Source of the DNA: Sporosarcina sp.
GTDB lineage: Bacteria; Bacillota; Bacilli; Bacillales_A; Planococcaceae
DNA: 56,105 nucleotides
Assembly (NCBI GenBank): GCA_029257435.1
Contig: JARIBI010000005.1
Span: forward strand, 1 to 56,105
Direction: 5' to 3'
The position numbers were made by a program, and so were the translations under genes. Under the pieces are notes generated by a model that saw only the letters and a program-made list of their open reading frames with translations, did not search any database and was not told the origin of the DNA. Positions 23,225 through 32,789 of this stretch are shown here, in pieces. The first letter of the stretch is position 1, and every line of letters starts with the position of its first letter.

Positions 23225-24415
23225 TCATTGTAAATTTTCAACGATTGTTGTAATTCCCTGGCCCCCGCCGATACAAAGCGTCACCAATCCATATTTCGAG
23301 CCTCTGCGCTTCATCTCATGGAGTAACTTCGTCATCAGTACTGCCCCTGTAGCGCCAATCGGATGTCCCAGAGCTATTGCACCACCGTTTACATTCACTT
23401 TTTCAATATCCATGCCAGTCCCTTTTATGACAGATAACGCTTGTGCTGCAAATGCTTCGTTCAGTTCAATCAAGTCGATCTCCTCGATTGTGAGTCCGCA
23501 TTGCTCCAATGCTTTCTTTGTCGAAGTCACCGGGCCGATTCCCATCACTTCAGGAGAAACACCACTGACTGCTTGAGCGATGATTTTCGCTTTTGGCTTT
23601 AATCCATATTCGTTTAATTTGTCTTCTGACATCATGAGTACGACGGATGCCGCATCGTTTCGGCCACTTGTATTTCCTGCAGTGACTGTTCCATCTTCTT
23701 TGAACACCGCGCGAAGTTTCGCCAGCTGCTCTTTCGAGGATTTTCTAGGATGTTCGTCCACTTCAAACTGAAAACTGTTTTTTCTTGATTTCACTTCAAA
23801 AGGAACGATTTCTTCTTTGAAGCGCCCTTCTTGAATGGCGTTTTCAGCAAGAAGCTGACTTCTCATTGCGAATTCATCCTGTTCTTCTCGTGAAATAGCA
23901 TAGTGTTCAGCTAGATTTTCAGCCGTATAGCCCATTGTTAATGCGCCGTAAACTTCGGCAGGCTGCGAGCAGGGCTGACTCTCTGTGTTCGGATCCAAAA
24001 TCATCCCATTCCCCGCACCGAAACCATATCGTGCATTTCGAATGTAATAAGGGGCCGTACTCATACTTTCTGCACCGCCTGCTATCACAACATCTGATAA
24101 ACCCAATCGGATTTGCTGGTCTGCATTATTGATGGCTTGTAAGCCTGACCCGCATTGGCGATGGACCGTGTACCCTGGAACCGTGACAGGCAATTCTGCT
24201 CTTAACGCAGCTAGGCGGGCTAAGTTAGATGTATCCGCACTCTGCTTTGCCTGACCCAGAATAACTTCATCTATCTTAATAGCAGTATTCGTTCTTTCCA
24301 TCAATTCACGAATCACTTTCTCCGCTAAATGATCCACTGGGATATCTTTAAGGGAACCTCCCATTCTGCCGACTGCAGTTCTTACCGCTTCAATAATATA
24401 AGAATGCCTCAACAT
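23225..24415 (-). CDS. Acetyl-CoA C-acyltransferase (thiolase)
   Basis: 396 residues. All thiolase residues are visible: the nucleophile Cys in VHRQCGSGLQAI, ELNEAFAAQALS, GGAIALGHPIGATGAV (His) and LCIGGGQGI (second Cys). Cleaves acetoacetyl- or longer 3-oxoacyl-CoA with CoA. Its ATG follows the TGA of the acyl-CoA dehydrogenase gene directly, so translation is coupled. Closes the beta-oxidation-like chain in this operon. Confidence 0.95.
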   Translation of the reverse strand: MLRHSYIIEAVRTAVGRMGGSLKDIPVDHLAEKVIRELMERTNTAIKIDEVILGQAKQSADTSNLARLAALRAELPVTVPGYTVHRQCGSGLQAINNADQQIRLGLSDVVIAGGAESMSTAPYYIRNARYGFGAGNGMILDPNTESQPCSQPAEVYGALTMGYTAENLAEHYAISREEQDEFAMRSQLLAENAIQEGRFKEEIVPFEVKSRKNSFQFEVDEHPRKSSKEQLAKLRAVFKEDGTVTAGNTSGRNDAASVVLMMSEDKLNEYGLKPKAKIIAQAVSGVSPEVMGIGPVTSTKKALEQCGLTIEEIDLIELNEAFAAQALSVIKGTGMDIEKVNVNGGAIALGHPIGATGAVLMTKLLHEMKRRGSKYGLVTLCIGGGQGITTIVENLQ

Positions 24416-25576
24416 TCACAGCCCCTTATTCGCGTAGTCGCGTTTCAGTTCACTGGCAATGATATTTCGTTGGATTTCAGAAGTGCCTTCATAGATTTTC
24501 GTGATTCTGGCATCGCGGTAGTATCGTTCAATTGGATAGTCTTTCATATATCCAATGCCTCCATGAATTTGTAACGCTAAATCCGCAACCTTGTTATAAA
24601 CTTCCGAAGCAAACAGTTTTGCAATTGCCGCCTCTCTTACGACGCGCATGTTCTGATCCGTCATCCAAGCAACTCGGTAGGTCATGGAACGGAGTACTTC
24701 GATTTGCATGCTGATTTCAGCAAGCATATGCTGAACTGCTTGCATATCGACTATCTTTTGGCCAAATTGTTCTCGCTCATGCGCATATTCAAGGGAGTGT
24801 TCCAGCAATCTAACACAGGATCCTAAGTTTCTTGCAGCTAATCCTGCTCGGCCGTTCGCTAGGATTTTCAATGCATTAATATAGCCTGAACCTTCATCAC
24901 CCAACACGTTTTCCGCTGGGACTTCCATATTGTCAAAAAATAATTCCGCAGAGTGAGATCCTCTTAACCCCATTTTCTTTTCGACCGATCCCAAGATAAA
25001 CCCCGGCGTATCCTTTTCAACGATGAATGATGTAATGCCCCTGGCTCCTTTAGAACTGTCTGTCACCGCCATGACAGTAAAAACATGGCCATCTACCGCA
25101 TTCGTAATATAGTGCTTGGACCCGTTAATGACGTATTTATCACCTTTTTTGACAGCGGTCGTTTTTAAATTTGCCGCATTCGATCCTGCGCTCGGTTCCG
25201 TCAGTCCAAATGCACCAATCCATTCCCCGGTTGCCATCTTCGGCAAATACTTTTTCTTTTGTTCTTCTGTGCCCAAGTCTACAATTCCAACTGTACCAAT
25301 CCCTGTGTGAGCACCGATAAGTGTCGTGAATCCGTTATGCGTTTTTCCGAGTTCTTCATAAATCGCACATTTCCCGACCATATCGAGTCCAAGCCCTCCA
25401 TATTCTTCAGGGATTCCGAGACTGAAAAGTCCCATCTCTTTGGATAGATCTACGATTCTTTTGGGAATGTGATCATTTTCTTCAATATCCATCGCTGCCG
25501 GTTCAACTTGTTCTCGGACAAACTTTCTGACGTTTGCTCTTAAAAAGTCGATATCTTCCGTGAAATTGAAATCCAT
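24416..25576 (-). CDS. Acyl-CoA dehydrogenase
   Basis: 386 residues. FAD-binding [18 protein letters not shown], then [13 protein letters not shown], the C-terminal [20 protein letters not shown] and the catalytic base in [15 protein letters not shown] (Glu after Tyr). Typical of short-chain acyl-CoA dehydrogenases, needing electron-transfer flavoprotein; glutaryl-CoA dehydrogenase activity cannot be ruled in or out from these motifs. Site AGGGGAG. Within the fatty-acyl-CoA gene set. Confidence 0.95.
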   Translation of the reverse strand: MDFNFTEDIDFLRANVRKFVREQVEPAAMDIEENDHIPKRIVDLSKEMGLFSLGIPEEYGGLGLDMVGKCAIYEELGKTHNGFTTLIGAHTGIGTVGIVDLGTEEQKKKYLPKMATGEWIGAFGLTEPSAGSNAANLKTTAVKKGDKYVINGSKHYITNAVDGHVFTVMAVTDSSKGARGITSFIVEKDTPGFILGSVEKKMGLRGSHSAELFFDNMEVPAENVLGDEGSGYINALKILANGRAGLAARNLGSCVRLLEHSLEYAHEREQFGQKIVDMQAVQHMLAEISMQIEVLRSMTYRVAWMTDQNMRVVREAAIAKLFASEVYNKVADLALQIHGGIGYMKDYPIERYYRDARITKIYEGTSEIQRNIIASELKRDYANKGL

Positions 25577-25590
25577 AGCCAGTTCTCCCC

Positions 25591-26370
25591 TTATCGATTG
25601 ATGAAATTCGCTTGTCTTTTTTCTAAAAATGCAAGAGTTCCTTCTTTTTTATCTTCAGTCGTAAAGGCGACCGCTTGAGATAGTTTTTCAATCCACATCG
25701 CTGTTCCAGAATCGACATCGTATCCTTTATGGACGGCTGATTTTACAAGTTGTACGGCGACGGGACCTTTCTTCATAACGTCAGAAGCAATTTTTTGAAC
25801 GGTTCCAATGAGTTCTGTTTTATCTACAAAATAGGTTGCCAAACCAATTCGTTCAGCTTCTTCCCCGTCGATGAGTTTTCCCGTTAAGATCATATCAAGC
25901 GCGCGTCCCTTCCCAATAATTCTAGAAAGTCGCTGCGTGCCTCCTGCCCCGGGGATGATCCCCAAATTGAGTTCAGGTAATCCTAACCTGGCTTGTTTTG
26001 TAACAACTCGTAAATCACAGGCGAGCGCCAATTCGCAGCCGCCTCCCAATGCATATCCATTTACAGCAGCAATGGTCACTTTCGAGCAATTTTCTATTTT
26101 TGCGTATACACCCTGCATACCGGGTAGAAGCGCTTCGAGTGCATCTCGCTCATGGAGTTGTTGAATATCAGCGCCAGCTGCAAATGATTTTCCGCCTGCA
26201 CCTTGAATGACAATTACGCGTATCTCGTTATCCATTTCTGCATCAGAAATTGCGGAATCGATTTCCAATAATGTTTTTGCGTCTAATGCATTTCTCATTT
26301 CAGGGCGGTTCAGAGTAAGCCACATGATGCCATCTTCCTTTTTCATAAGTACATGACTGTAAAGCGCTAT
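25591..26370 (-). CDS. Enoyl-CoA hydratase, probably starting at ATA
   Basis: About 259 residues from an ATA at 26370. Crotonase fold: [17 protein letters not shown], oxyanion-hole [30 protein letters not shown] and [17 protein letters not shown] with catalytic Glu. Hydrates crotonyl-CoA-type substrates. The usual start choice, ATG 26397, lies inside the preceding gene with AAAGGA four bases upstream. The ATA at 26370 lies seven bases after GGGAGG, which itself sits immediately past the upstream stop, and it gives the normal family length. Both starts are possible. Confidence 0.92.
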   Translation of the reverse strand: MALYSHVLMKKEDGIMWLTLNRPEMRNALDAKTLLEIDSAISDAEMDNEIRVIVIQGAGGKSFAAGADIQQLHERDALEALLPGMQGVYAKIENCSKVTIAAVNGYALGGGCELALACDLRVVTKQARLGLPELNLGIIPGAGGTQRLSRIIGKGRALDMILTGKLIDGEEAERIGLATYFVDKTELIGTVQKIASDVMKKGPVAVQLVKSAVHKGYDVDSGTAMWIEKLSQAVAFTTEDKKEGTLAFLEKRQANFINR

Positions 26371-26383
26371 ATCGTTTCCTCCC

Positions 26384-27229
26384 TCACGAGTATTCATAAA
26401 ATCCTTTACCGCTCTTCTTCCCAAGACGGCCCGCTTTTACATAGTTCACAATCAACGGACACGGCCGATATTTTTCGCCAAGCGTTGCATATAAGTACTC
26501 CATATTTCGAAGTCTAGTATCCAAACCGACTAAATCAGCGAGTTCTAACGGGCCCATAGGATGATTCAATCCTAATTTCATTGCCTTATCGATATCTTCA
26601 GCAGAAGCAACTCCTTCCATCAACATGTTCATCGCCTCATTGCCGATTAGGCAGTTCATTCTGGACGTTACGAAACCAGGGAATTCATTAACTTCAACGG
26701 CTTCTTTTTTCAGTGATTCAGCAATTCCTTTGACAAACTCTACTGTTGCCTCTGAGGTTTCTAACCCTTTGACTATCTCAATCAATTTCATCTTATGAAC
26801 CGGATTAAAGAAATGCATGGCCACGACTTTGCCTGGCCGCGATGTTTGTGCACCGATTTCAGTAGGACTCATGGTCGAAGTGTTTGTAGCAAGTACTGTT
26901 TCCGGTCTGCAAATACGGTCCAGTTTTTGGAACACATCAATTTTCAATTCAATCTTTTCTAGAACTGCTTCAATGACTAGATCAGCTTCTTTCGCTGCAA
27001 GTCCTAAATCGGATTCATATGTCAGGTTCATTTTCGCGATGTTGTAAGTTTCCTCTTTTAGAAAGCCCCCGCGAAAACTTGACTCCAGCAACGCGTCGAT
27101 ATCCTTTTTTGCTTTAACAAGTATTTCATCGTTCAAGTCGTTCAAAACGACGTTAAATCCGGACACTGCACACGTATAAGCGATTCCCTTGCCCATCACA
27201 CCGGAACCGACAACTGTGATTTGTTTCAT
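26384..27229 (-). CDS. 3-hydroxyacyl-CoA (3-hydroxybutyryl-CoA) dehydrogenase
   Basis: 281 residues. Rossmann VVGSGVMGKGIAYTCAVSGF, then LATNTSTMSPTEIGAQTSRP, the catalytic His in AMHFFNPVHKMKLIEIV and the C-terminal LGLNHPMGPLELADLVGLD. Single-function enzyme of the Hbd/MmgB type, NAD(P)-linked oxidation of 3-hydroxybutyryl-CoA. Site GGAGGATC. Co-transcribed with the hydratase. Confidence 0.94.
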   Translation of the reverse strand: MKQITVVGSGVMGKGIAYTCAVSGFNVVLNDLNDEILVKAKKDIDALLESSFRGGFLKEETYNIAKMNLTYESDLGLAAKEADLVIEAVLEKIELKIDVFQKLDRICRPETVLATNTSTMSPTEIGAQTSRPGKVVAMHFFNPVHKMKLIEIVKGLETSEATVEFVKGIAESLKKEAVEVNEFPGFVTSRMNCLIGNEAMNMLMEGVASAEDIDKAMKLGLNHPMGPLELADLVGLDTRLRNMEYLYATLGEKYRPCPLIVNYVKAGRLGKKSGKGFYEYS

Positions 27230-27348
27230 GGATGATCCTCCTCGATCATTACTGCTTCAAGTTAATAGTCCCTTGTATGAATGAACATCTATCCAAACAA
27301 CTGAACTGCTTGTCTACTAAACCTTCAGTCTCCCAAGGTATCAGCACC

Positions 27349-27999
27349 TCAGGTATTCGCAATCTCTGAATTGTATTCAAACTCAGCACCCGTTAGTTCT
27401 TTTAGCTGCTCAATGGTTACATCAGATAAGATTTCAACAAGCTTCATCGTTCCTTTTTCAAACTTGAAAACGGCATGTTCCGAAACTACTAGATCCGCTT
27501 TTCGTATTCCGCTCGATGGAAATGTCAGTTCCTTCACAAGTTTGGGCTCTCCATTTTTAGATGTGTGTACTGTGGCAACAATAATCTCATTCGCGCCTGC
27601 AACTAAATCCATTGCCCCTCCCACGCCCAAAATAGTTTGGCCAGGTACCGCCCAATTGGCGATTTCGCCAGTTTGATCCACTTGCAATACGCCCAGGACC
27701 GCAACATCGATATGGCCGCCTCGTATCATTGCAAACGAATTTGAGCTATCAAATAAAGAAGCTCCGATTTCCATCGTGATGGGTTCTTTACTGGCACTGA
27801 TCAAATCCATATTCACTTCCTCTGCAGAGGGAGTCGGGCCCATTCCGAGCAACCCATTCTCCGATTGTAAAACGAGTTTTTTCTCCCCTAAGTAATCTGG
27901 GATCAGTGTCGGAATCCCTACGCCCAGATTGACGACTTGGCCTTGTTTCAACTCTTGGACAATGCGTTTCGCTATTTTTATGCGATCAGTCTGACTCAA
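27349..27999 (-). CDS. scoB: 3-oxoacid CoA-transferase subunit B
   Basis: 216 residues. VVNLGVGIPTLIPDYL, the catalytic Glu in SENGLLGMGP, and GGHIDVAVLGVLQVDQTGEI are the family-I CoA-transferase beta motifs. Moves CoA from succinyl-CoA to acetoacetate or a similar acid. Start taken as TTG 27999, six bases after AGGTG, overlapping the end of subunit A by 14 bases; GTG 28008 is an alternative. Works as a heterodimer with the next entry. Confidence 0.93.
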   Translation of the reverse strand: MSQTDRIKIAKRIVQELKQGQVVNLGVGIPTLIPDYLGEKKLVLQSENGLLGMGPTPSAEEVNMDLISASKEPITMEIGASLFDSSNSFAMIRGGHIDVAVLGVLQVDQTGEIANWAVPGQTILGVGGAMDLVAGANEIIVATVHTSKNGEPKLVKELTFPSSGIRKADLVVSEHAVFKFEKGTMKLVEILSDVTIEQLKELTGAEFEYNSEIANT

Positions 28000-28672
28000 C
28001 GAAAACACCTGCCTTTTTCACATAATTACTTTTCACGATATAATCTACATAAACGTGAGGGGTCACAATTTCCGAAGGCAACAGGACACCGTTTTCAACG
28101 ATTTCATCCACTTCCGCAATAACGATTTTACTCGCAGTCGCCATTACCGGATTAAAGTTTCTGCCTGTATGGTCGTACACTAAATTTCCCAGATGATCTG
28201 CTTTATGCGCTTTGATTAATGAAACGTCACCTTTGATCGCTTTTTCTAATATGAATCGTTCCCCATCAATCACTTTCTCTTCTTTTCCATCTGATAGTTT
28301 TGTACCGACTGCCGTTTTCGTATAGAAACCGCCAATTCCTGCCCCGCCGCATCTTACAGCTTCAGCTAGCGTTCCTTGCGGGATTAGTTCAATTTCCAGT
28401 TCTCCGTCGACCCATGCTTGGACTGCATCGCGATTGGTCGTAAAGTAAGATCCGATTGCTTTGTCCAATTTCTTCTCTCTTAAAAGGATTCCCAAGCCCT
28501 TCCCCGGTTCTCCTAAGTTATTACTGACAATCGTTAAGTTTTTTAACGAGGATGCTGCGATGCCATCGATTAATGTCAATGGTGTCCCAGACATTCCAAA
28601 GCCGCCAACGAGCAGTTTATCTCCATCTTTCACGAAATTCACAAATTCATTTTTCGCTAGCAATTTTCCCAA
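27986..28672 (-). CDS. scoA: 3-oxoacid CoA-transferase subunit A
   Basis: 228 residues: KLLVGGFGMSGTPLTLIDGI, NNLGEPGKGLGILL, IELIPQGTLAEAVRCGGAGI and GGFYTKTAVGT, all standard for the alpha subunit of succinyl-CoA:3-ketoacid CoA-transferase. TTG start seven bases after AAGGAG. The ~260 bases upstream, towards the symporter gene, hold a hairpin and no gene. Confidence 0.94.
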   Translation of the reverse strand: MGKLLAKNEFVNFVKDGDKLLVGGFGMSGTPLTLIDGIAASSLKNLTIVSNNLGEPGKGLGILLREKKLDKAIGSYFTTNRDAVQAWVDGELEIELIPQGTLAEAVRCGGAGIGGFYTKTAVGTKLSDGKEEKVIDGERFILEKAIKGDVSLIKAHKADHLGNLVYDHTGRNFNPVMATASKIVIAEVDEIVENGVLLPSEIVTPHVYVDYIVKSNYVKKAGVFVESD

Positions 28673-28852
28673 GTCCGATCTCCTTCCGAGTTAGGCTATA
28701 AGCTCTCACGCAAATCACTTGCTGCTTTTTATGGGACCAACTCAAACAGCTGATTTAGTTTGTGATTCCTCCCACTCCATGTATATTCCAATTCCTTGAC
28801 TGTAATACGTTCTAATTCCGAATCTTTCATTTTGATGAATCCGTTATATTCA

Positions 28853-28890
28853 AACTAAAGACACAAACTAATGCATCTGCGTCTTTAGTT
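28853..28890 (-). terminator. Hairpin after the symporter gene
   Basis: AACTAAAGAC and GTCTTTAGTT form a 10-bp perfect stem 40 bases after the symporter stop. The following T content is low, so it may be a partial terminator or RNA 3'-end protector. Confidence 0.55.
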
Positions 28891-28929
28891 AATTTGAAAG
28901 GTATCGTGAAGTTCTCTAACTTAGATTTG

Positions 28930-30396
28930 TTATGATTCCGGAGCTTCTGCAGGAGCCGTCTCCTGAACTTCTTTTTTATCAGGGAATAGCAGACTGAAGA
29001 TAATCCCGAATGCCAAAGCGATAAAGAATGTTGTGAATCGAGAAGTCGCAATTGCATCAAGCGGTGTTGAAATCCAAATAACGGTGCTCACGAATCCTGA
29101 GACAATTGTTGCGATTACACCGATACCCGAATAGCGTTTCCACAGGAACGTTAGCATGATCGCAGGCGATAGTGTACATCCTACTCCAGCCCATGCCCAG
29201 CTGACGACGAGGAATACCAGTGACTTCGAAGTTAGCGCAATGATTAAGCCTACTATTCCTGCTGCGACAATTGTCAGACGGGAGATTGCGACCAATTTCT
29301 TTTCAGTCAGCTTCAAATTCATAGCTCGCTGGATAATGTCCTCACTCACCGAACTCGTAATGACGAGTAACTGTGAATCCGCTGTGGAAATGATGGCTGC
29401 AAGAATCCCTGCAAGTAATACGCCTGCAACCCAAGGCGGCATTAAGTCAAGAATCATAAAGGGTAAAATCATTTCAACGTCCGCAAAAACTTGACCTTGG
29501 TATAATGTCAGTGCGGTAATCCCAATCATGAATGCCCCGCTGTAAGCCAAGATCGTCCAAGTAATTGCGACGAAACTTCCTTGTTTTGCCTCCTTCTCAC
29601 TTCTAAGTGCCATGAATCGGGCACTCAATTGCGGCTGGCCCCCTAGGAAACCAAAGAACCAGGCAAAGTTGTTAAAGAGCAATAATCCCAATGAAAACCC
29701 AATGGCCCCGCCTGTCCACGAATCCATCGACGGGCCTGCCGCCACAAGAGCCTGACTTATCGACAAATCTGCTGCTGAAATCTGGATTAACGCGACAATC
29801 GGCAGTACCACCAATGTTATAAGCATCATGATCGATTGAATCATGTCTGTCCAAACGACAGTTACGAAGCCCCCTACATACGCTAGGATTACGACCACAA
29901 TAATACTTAAAATAGCTCCGACCTTTGTCGGGATATTAAAGACGGCCAATAATGTTTTTCCAGCACCTGCAATTTGTGCCCCAAAATAAAACATCATGAA
30001 ACTGAAAATAAGAATAGTAGAAAGCCAAAGAATCATTTTTCCGTGTTTCCCAAAACGATGTGCTAGAAAACTAGGCAGAGTCAACGTACCGGTCTTCTCA
30101 GCTTCTTTCATAAATCGTTTTGCTAAGAATAGCCAAGAGAAGATAATACCTGATGCAATTCCAACCGCTACCCAAACTCCTGATAACCCTGTGGCGAAGA
30201 CAAAACCGGTATATCCTAAAAGAAGCCATGCCGACTCTCCTGTGGCACGTTCTGAAAATGCTAACGCCCAGCCTGGCAATTGTTTACCGCCTAACAGGAA
30301 ATCTGCGTGACTTTTAGATCTTCTACTAACGAGAAATCCAACTACTAGCATGATCAAAAGATACAAGACGAATTCAACCATTATTATCGTATTCAA
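28930..30396 (-). CDS. Sodium:solute symporter (SSS family, PutP-like)
   Basis: About 488 residues, thirteen hydrophobic segments. The N-terminal RRSKSHADFLLGGKQLPGWA, ERATGESAWLLLGYTGF and the sodium-site region GILAAIISTADSQLLVITSS are typical of PutP-type sodium/proline symporters. Substrate is probably proline or a cyclic imino acid such as pipecolate, given the neighbouring amine oxidase; this is inference. Start at TTG 30396 or ATG 30405; the latter touches the ribosome site. Confidence 0.92.
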   Translation of the reverse strand: MNTIIMVEFVLYLLIMLVVGFLVSRRSKSHADFLLGGKQLPGWALAFSERATGESAWLLLGYTGFVFATGLSGVWVAVGIASGIIFSWLFLAKRFMKEAEKTGTLTLPSFLAHRFGKHGKMILWLSTILIFSFMMFYFGAQIAGAGKTLLAVFNIPTKVGAILSIIVVVILAYVGGFVTVVWTDMIQSIMMLITLVVLPIVALIQISAADLSISQALVAAGPSMDSWTGGAIGFSLGLLLFNNFAWFFGFLGGQPQLSARFMALRSEKEAKQGSFVAITWTILAYSGAFMIGITALTLYQGQVFADVEMILPFMILDLMPPWVAGVLLAGILAAIISTADSQLLVITSSVSEDIIQRAMNLKLTEKKLVAISRLTIVAAGIVGLIIALTSKSLVFLVVSWAWAGVGCTLSPAIMLTFLWKRYSGIGVIATIVSGFVSTVIWISTPLDAIATSRFTTFFIALAFGIIFSLLFPDKKEVQETAPAEAPES

Positions 30397-30443
30397 TTCA
30401 TTCATCTCCTTTGGTTTTCTAAGTTCAATTCGAACAGCTCTTG

Positions 30444-31604
30444 TTAGACAATTGCATCTTCCAGTACTAAATCATTCTCAGCAAATCGTTCGACCCTCAG
30501 CCGTGACAAATCGAGCGTTTCGTATTTCCCTTTGCAAATCAGCTCTGCCAATCCAAGACCCACACCTGGTGCTTGCTGCATGCCGTGACCGCTGAATCCA
30601 AGCGCAACGTAATATCCTTTCATCAGAGGGTGTTCTCCGATAATTGCATTTTGATCCACGGTATTATGGTCGTACATTCCAGCCCATCCAGATTCCAATT
30701 TGAGACTTTCAAAGTTTGGGATTCGATGTGCTAAAATCGGCCATAATCGATCGAACGAAGAACGTTTCCATTTAAAATCGATGCCCGGCTTCACTTCATC
30801 GGAGAATCCAGCAACGATCCGATCCATCTCATGACGGAAATAGACTCCTGTTGGATCAATTGTAAGCGGTAACATTTTCTCCAACTTTTTCTCGGAATCG
30901 AAGACGTACATCTGACGCTTCAACGGAACAACCGGTAACGGCATCCCCATGTTTTCACTTAACGCAGCGCCCCAGGCACCTGCACAATTAATTACAATGC
31001 GTGAATTGTAAATCGTTCCGTCTGCTAATTGAACGCCTTTCATTTTTCCGCTTTCTGTTCGTAATATTGAAACTTCAGCATTTATATAGTTAACGTCTAA
31101 ATACTGGGCGTTTTTTCGATAGGCTTGCATCACTGAGTACGGATCCAAATAGCCATCTTCCTTGCAGTATAAGCCTCCAGCCAAGTCCCCTATTTCAAGC
31201 TCCGGGATGATGGTCAGCAGATCGTCAGTTGTAAGAATTTCAGACGGCACACCGAGTGAATTTTGCAGCTTGAGCTGTTTCTCATATGCAGATAGCATTC
31301 GATCAGTCGCTAAAAATAAGTAGCCGCGCTGTTTAAAGTCAATTTCCGCTTTTTCTTCTCCAATGGCCATGTCGTCTGCAAAATTCTTATAAACTTCTAA
31401 ACTGAACCGGCTTAGTTGGATATTAATAGAGGTTGAATATAATTGCCGAAAGCCGCCTGCGCTTCTGGAAGTAGAAGAATATTCATACGTCGGATCCTTT
31501 TCAAAAACCACGATGCTTCCTTCAAATCCATTCTTACGGAGTGAATACGCTGTACTCGACCCCATAACACCGCCACCGACAATGATAATATCCGCTTTTT
31601 TCAT
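30444..31604 (-). CDS. FAD-dependent amino acid/amine oxidase (DAO, sarcosine/pipecolate oxidase-like)
   Basis: 386 residues. DIIIVGGGVMGSSTAYSLRK (FAD), SSTSRSAGGFRQLYST, VINCAGAWGAALSENMGMPL and the C-terminal GYYVALGFSGHGMQQAPGVG are the DAO family signature, closest in layout to sarcosine oxidase and related imino-acid oxidases. No iron-sulfur or secondary domains. A pipecolate- or D-amino-acid-oxidising role is suggested by the ketimine-reductase-like gene next to it, not by its own residues. Good site (GGGGGAG). Confidence 0.88.
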   Translation of the reverse strand: MKKADIIIVGGGVMGSSTAYSLRKNGFEGSIVVFEKDPTYEYSSTSRSAGGFRQLYSTSINIQLSRFSLEVYKNFADDMAIGEEKAEIDFKQRGYLFLATDRMLSAYEKQLKLQNSLGVPSEILTTDDLLTIIPELEIGDLAGGLYCKEDGYLDPYSVMQAYRKNAQYLDVNYINAEVSILRTESGKMKGVQLADGTIYNSRIVINCAGAWGAALSENMGMPLPVVPLKRQMYVFDSEKKLEKMLPLTIDPTGVYFRHEMDRIVAGFSDEVKPGIDFKWKRSSFDRLWPILAHRIPNFESLKLESGWAGMYDHNTVDQNAIIGEHPLMKGYYVALGFSGHGMQQAPGVGLGLAELICKGKYETLDLSRLRVERFAENDLVLEDAIV

Positions 31605-31646
31605 AGCCTGTACTCCCCCTAAAATAGTAGTTCGTCGTACGTAACT

Positions 31647-32624
31647 TCATGTAAGCTCAATAGTCACTCCAACGTTTTGTTTACATGCTTTATCGTAAAA
31701 GTATTTTGCAATGACAATATCAGCGATGGCTAAGCCGACTGATTTAAATACGGTTATTTCCTGGTCATTTACTCTGCCAGCTAAAGTCCCGCTTATAATT
31801 TGTCCAAGTTCACCATGGATGGCATCGCTGGAATACATTCCTGCTTGAATTGGAACAACTAGGTCTCCCGCTTCTTCCAATGCCGAATCTTTGGATTCCA
31901 CAACTACTTTAGCAGCAGCACAAATGGCGGATGTCGGTAATTCTTGCATAGTTGGTTTGAAAGAGCCGACTCCATTTACATGAACTCCTGGTTTTAAAGG
32001 CTCTGTAAAGACAGGCTGCATAGAGGTTGAAGCGGTGACAAGAATATCTGAACTTCTAACTGCTTCGTTCGGATCCTGGCAAATGATGACTTCCTTGTTG
32101 AACTTATTGAAGACAAATCCGGAAAATTCAAACGCCTTTTCTTCACTTCGATTGTGAATATATATCGTCTCAATTTCTCTCACTGCCAGAATCGCTTCAC
32201 ATAGTCCTTTGGCTTGTTCACCTGTGCCGATAATCCCTAATGTTTTGGAATTCCTGCGAGCTAAATACTTAGTCGCCACACCCGATAAGGCTCCCGTCCG
32301 TAACCTTGTTAAGTAGGAGCCTTCTAATAATGCAAGCGGTTCTCCTGTAGAAATGTCTGAAAGTAAAACCACACCGTTAATCGCTTTTTTCCCAATAGAT
32401 ACATTTGAAGGTACGACGGTTACGTATTTGAGTCCCATGGAGCTAAGCCCCTCGGCTACTGACGGCATCACGATACCAGAGTTTTCAGTGCCAAACGGTA
32501 AAATCGTTCGAATGGGTGTAGCGGTAGCAGAAGCAGAAAACTCCTTCAATGCAACCTCGATACATTGTAAAACTTCTTTCATGTCTGCTAGTTCCATTTG
32601 GCTTTTAGCACTCAAAACTAATAT
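31647..32624 (-). CDS. Ornithine cyclodeaminase/mu-crystallin family protein, probable ATA start
   Basis: About 325 residues. NAD-binding LGIIGTGEQAKGLCEAILAV, the substrate arginine region SYLTRLRTGALSGVATKYLA and DILVTASTSMQPVF mark the OCD/mu-crystallin family: ornithine cyclodeaminase, ketimine (piperideine-2-carboxylate) reductase or similar. The family starts M-[LI]-[VI]-L-S. Here that reads (I)LVLSAK with ATA at 32624, seven bases after GGGAGGG; the first standard codon, TTG 32615, is 16 bases from the site and would drop these residues. First gene of the catabolic operon. Confidence 0.9.
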   Translation of the reverse strand: MLVLSAKSQMELADMKEVLQCIEVALKEFSASATATPIRTILPFGTENSGIVMPSVAEGLSSMGLKYVTVVPSNVSIGKKAINGVVLLSDISTGEPLALLEGSYLTRLRTGALSGVATKYLARRNSKTLGIIGTGEQAKGLCEAILAVREIETIYIHNRSEEKAFEFSGFVFNKFNKEVIICQDPNEAVRSSDILVTASTSMQPVFTEPLKPGVHVNGVGSFKPTMQELPTSAICAAAKVVVESKDSALEEAGDLVVPIQAGMYSSDAIHGELGQIISGTLAGRVNDQEITVFKSVGLAIADIVIAKYFYDKACKQNVGVTIELT

Positions 32625-32668
32625 TGGAAATCCCTCCCTTTCGAATAATGTATTCTGTCTTCCAATAT

Positions 32669-32687
32669 ACTTTCATATGTTGAAAGT
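32669..32687. promoter_or_regulatory. Palindrome in the divergent promoter region
   Basis: ACTTTCA-tatgt-TGAAAGT between the catabolic operon and the divergent CdaR-type regulator. Best candidate for the regulator's binding site. No clear consensus promoter could be fixed on either strand. Confidence 0.45.
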
Positions 32688-32789
32688 AATACATCCAAAA
32701 TGCACAACATTTTAAACCGTTTATATACAAATGCAGATGATATTTTCTCCGACAGCTTAAAAACTAACGAATAGAAAGGGTTGAATGCA

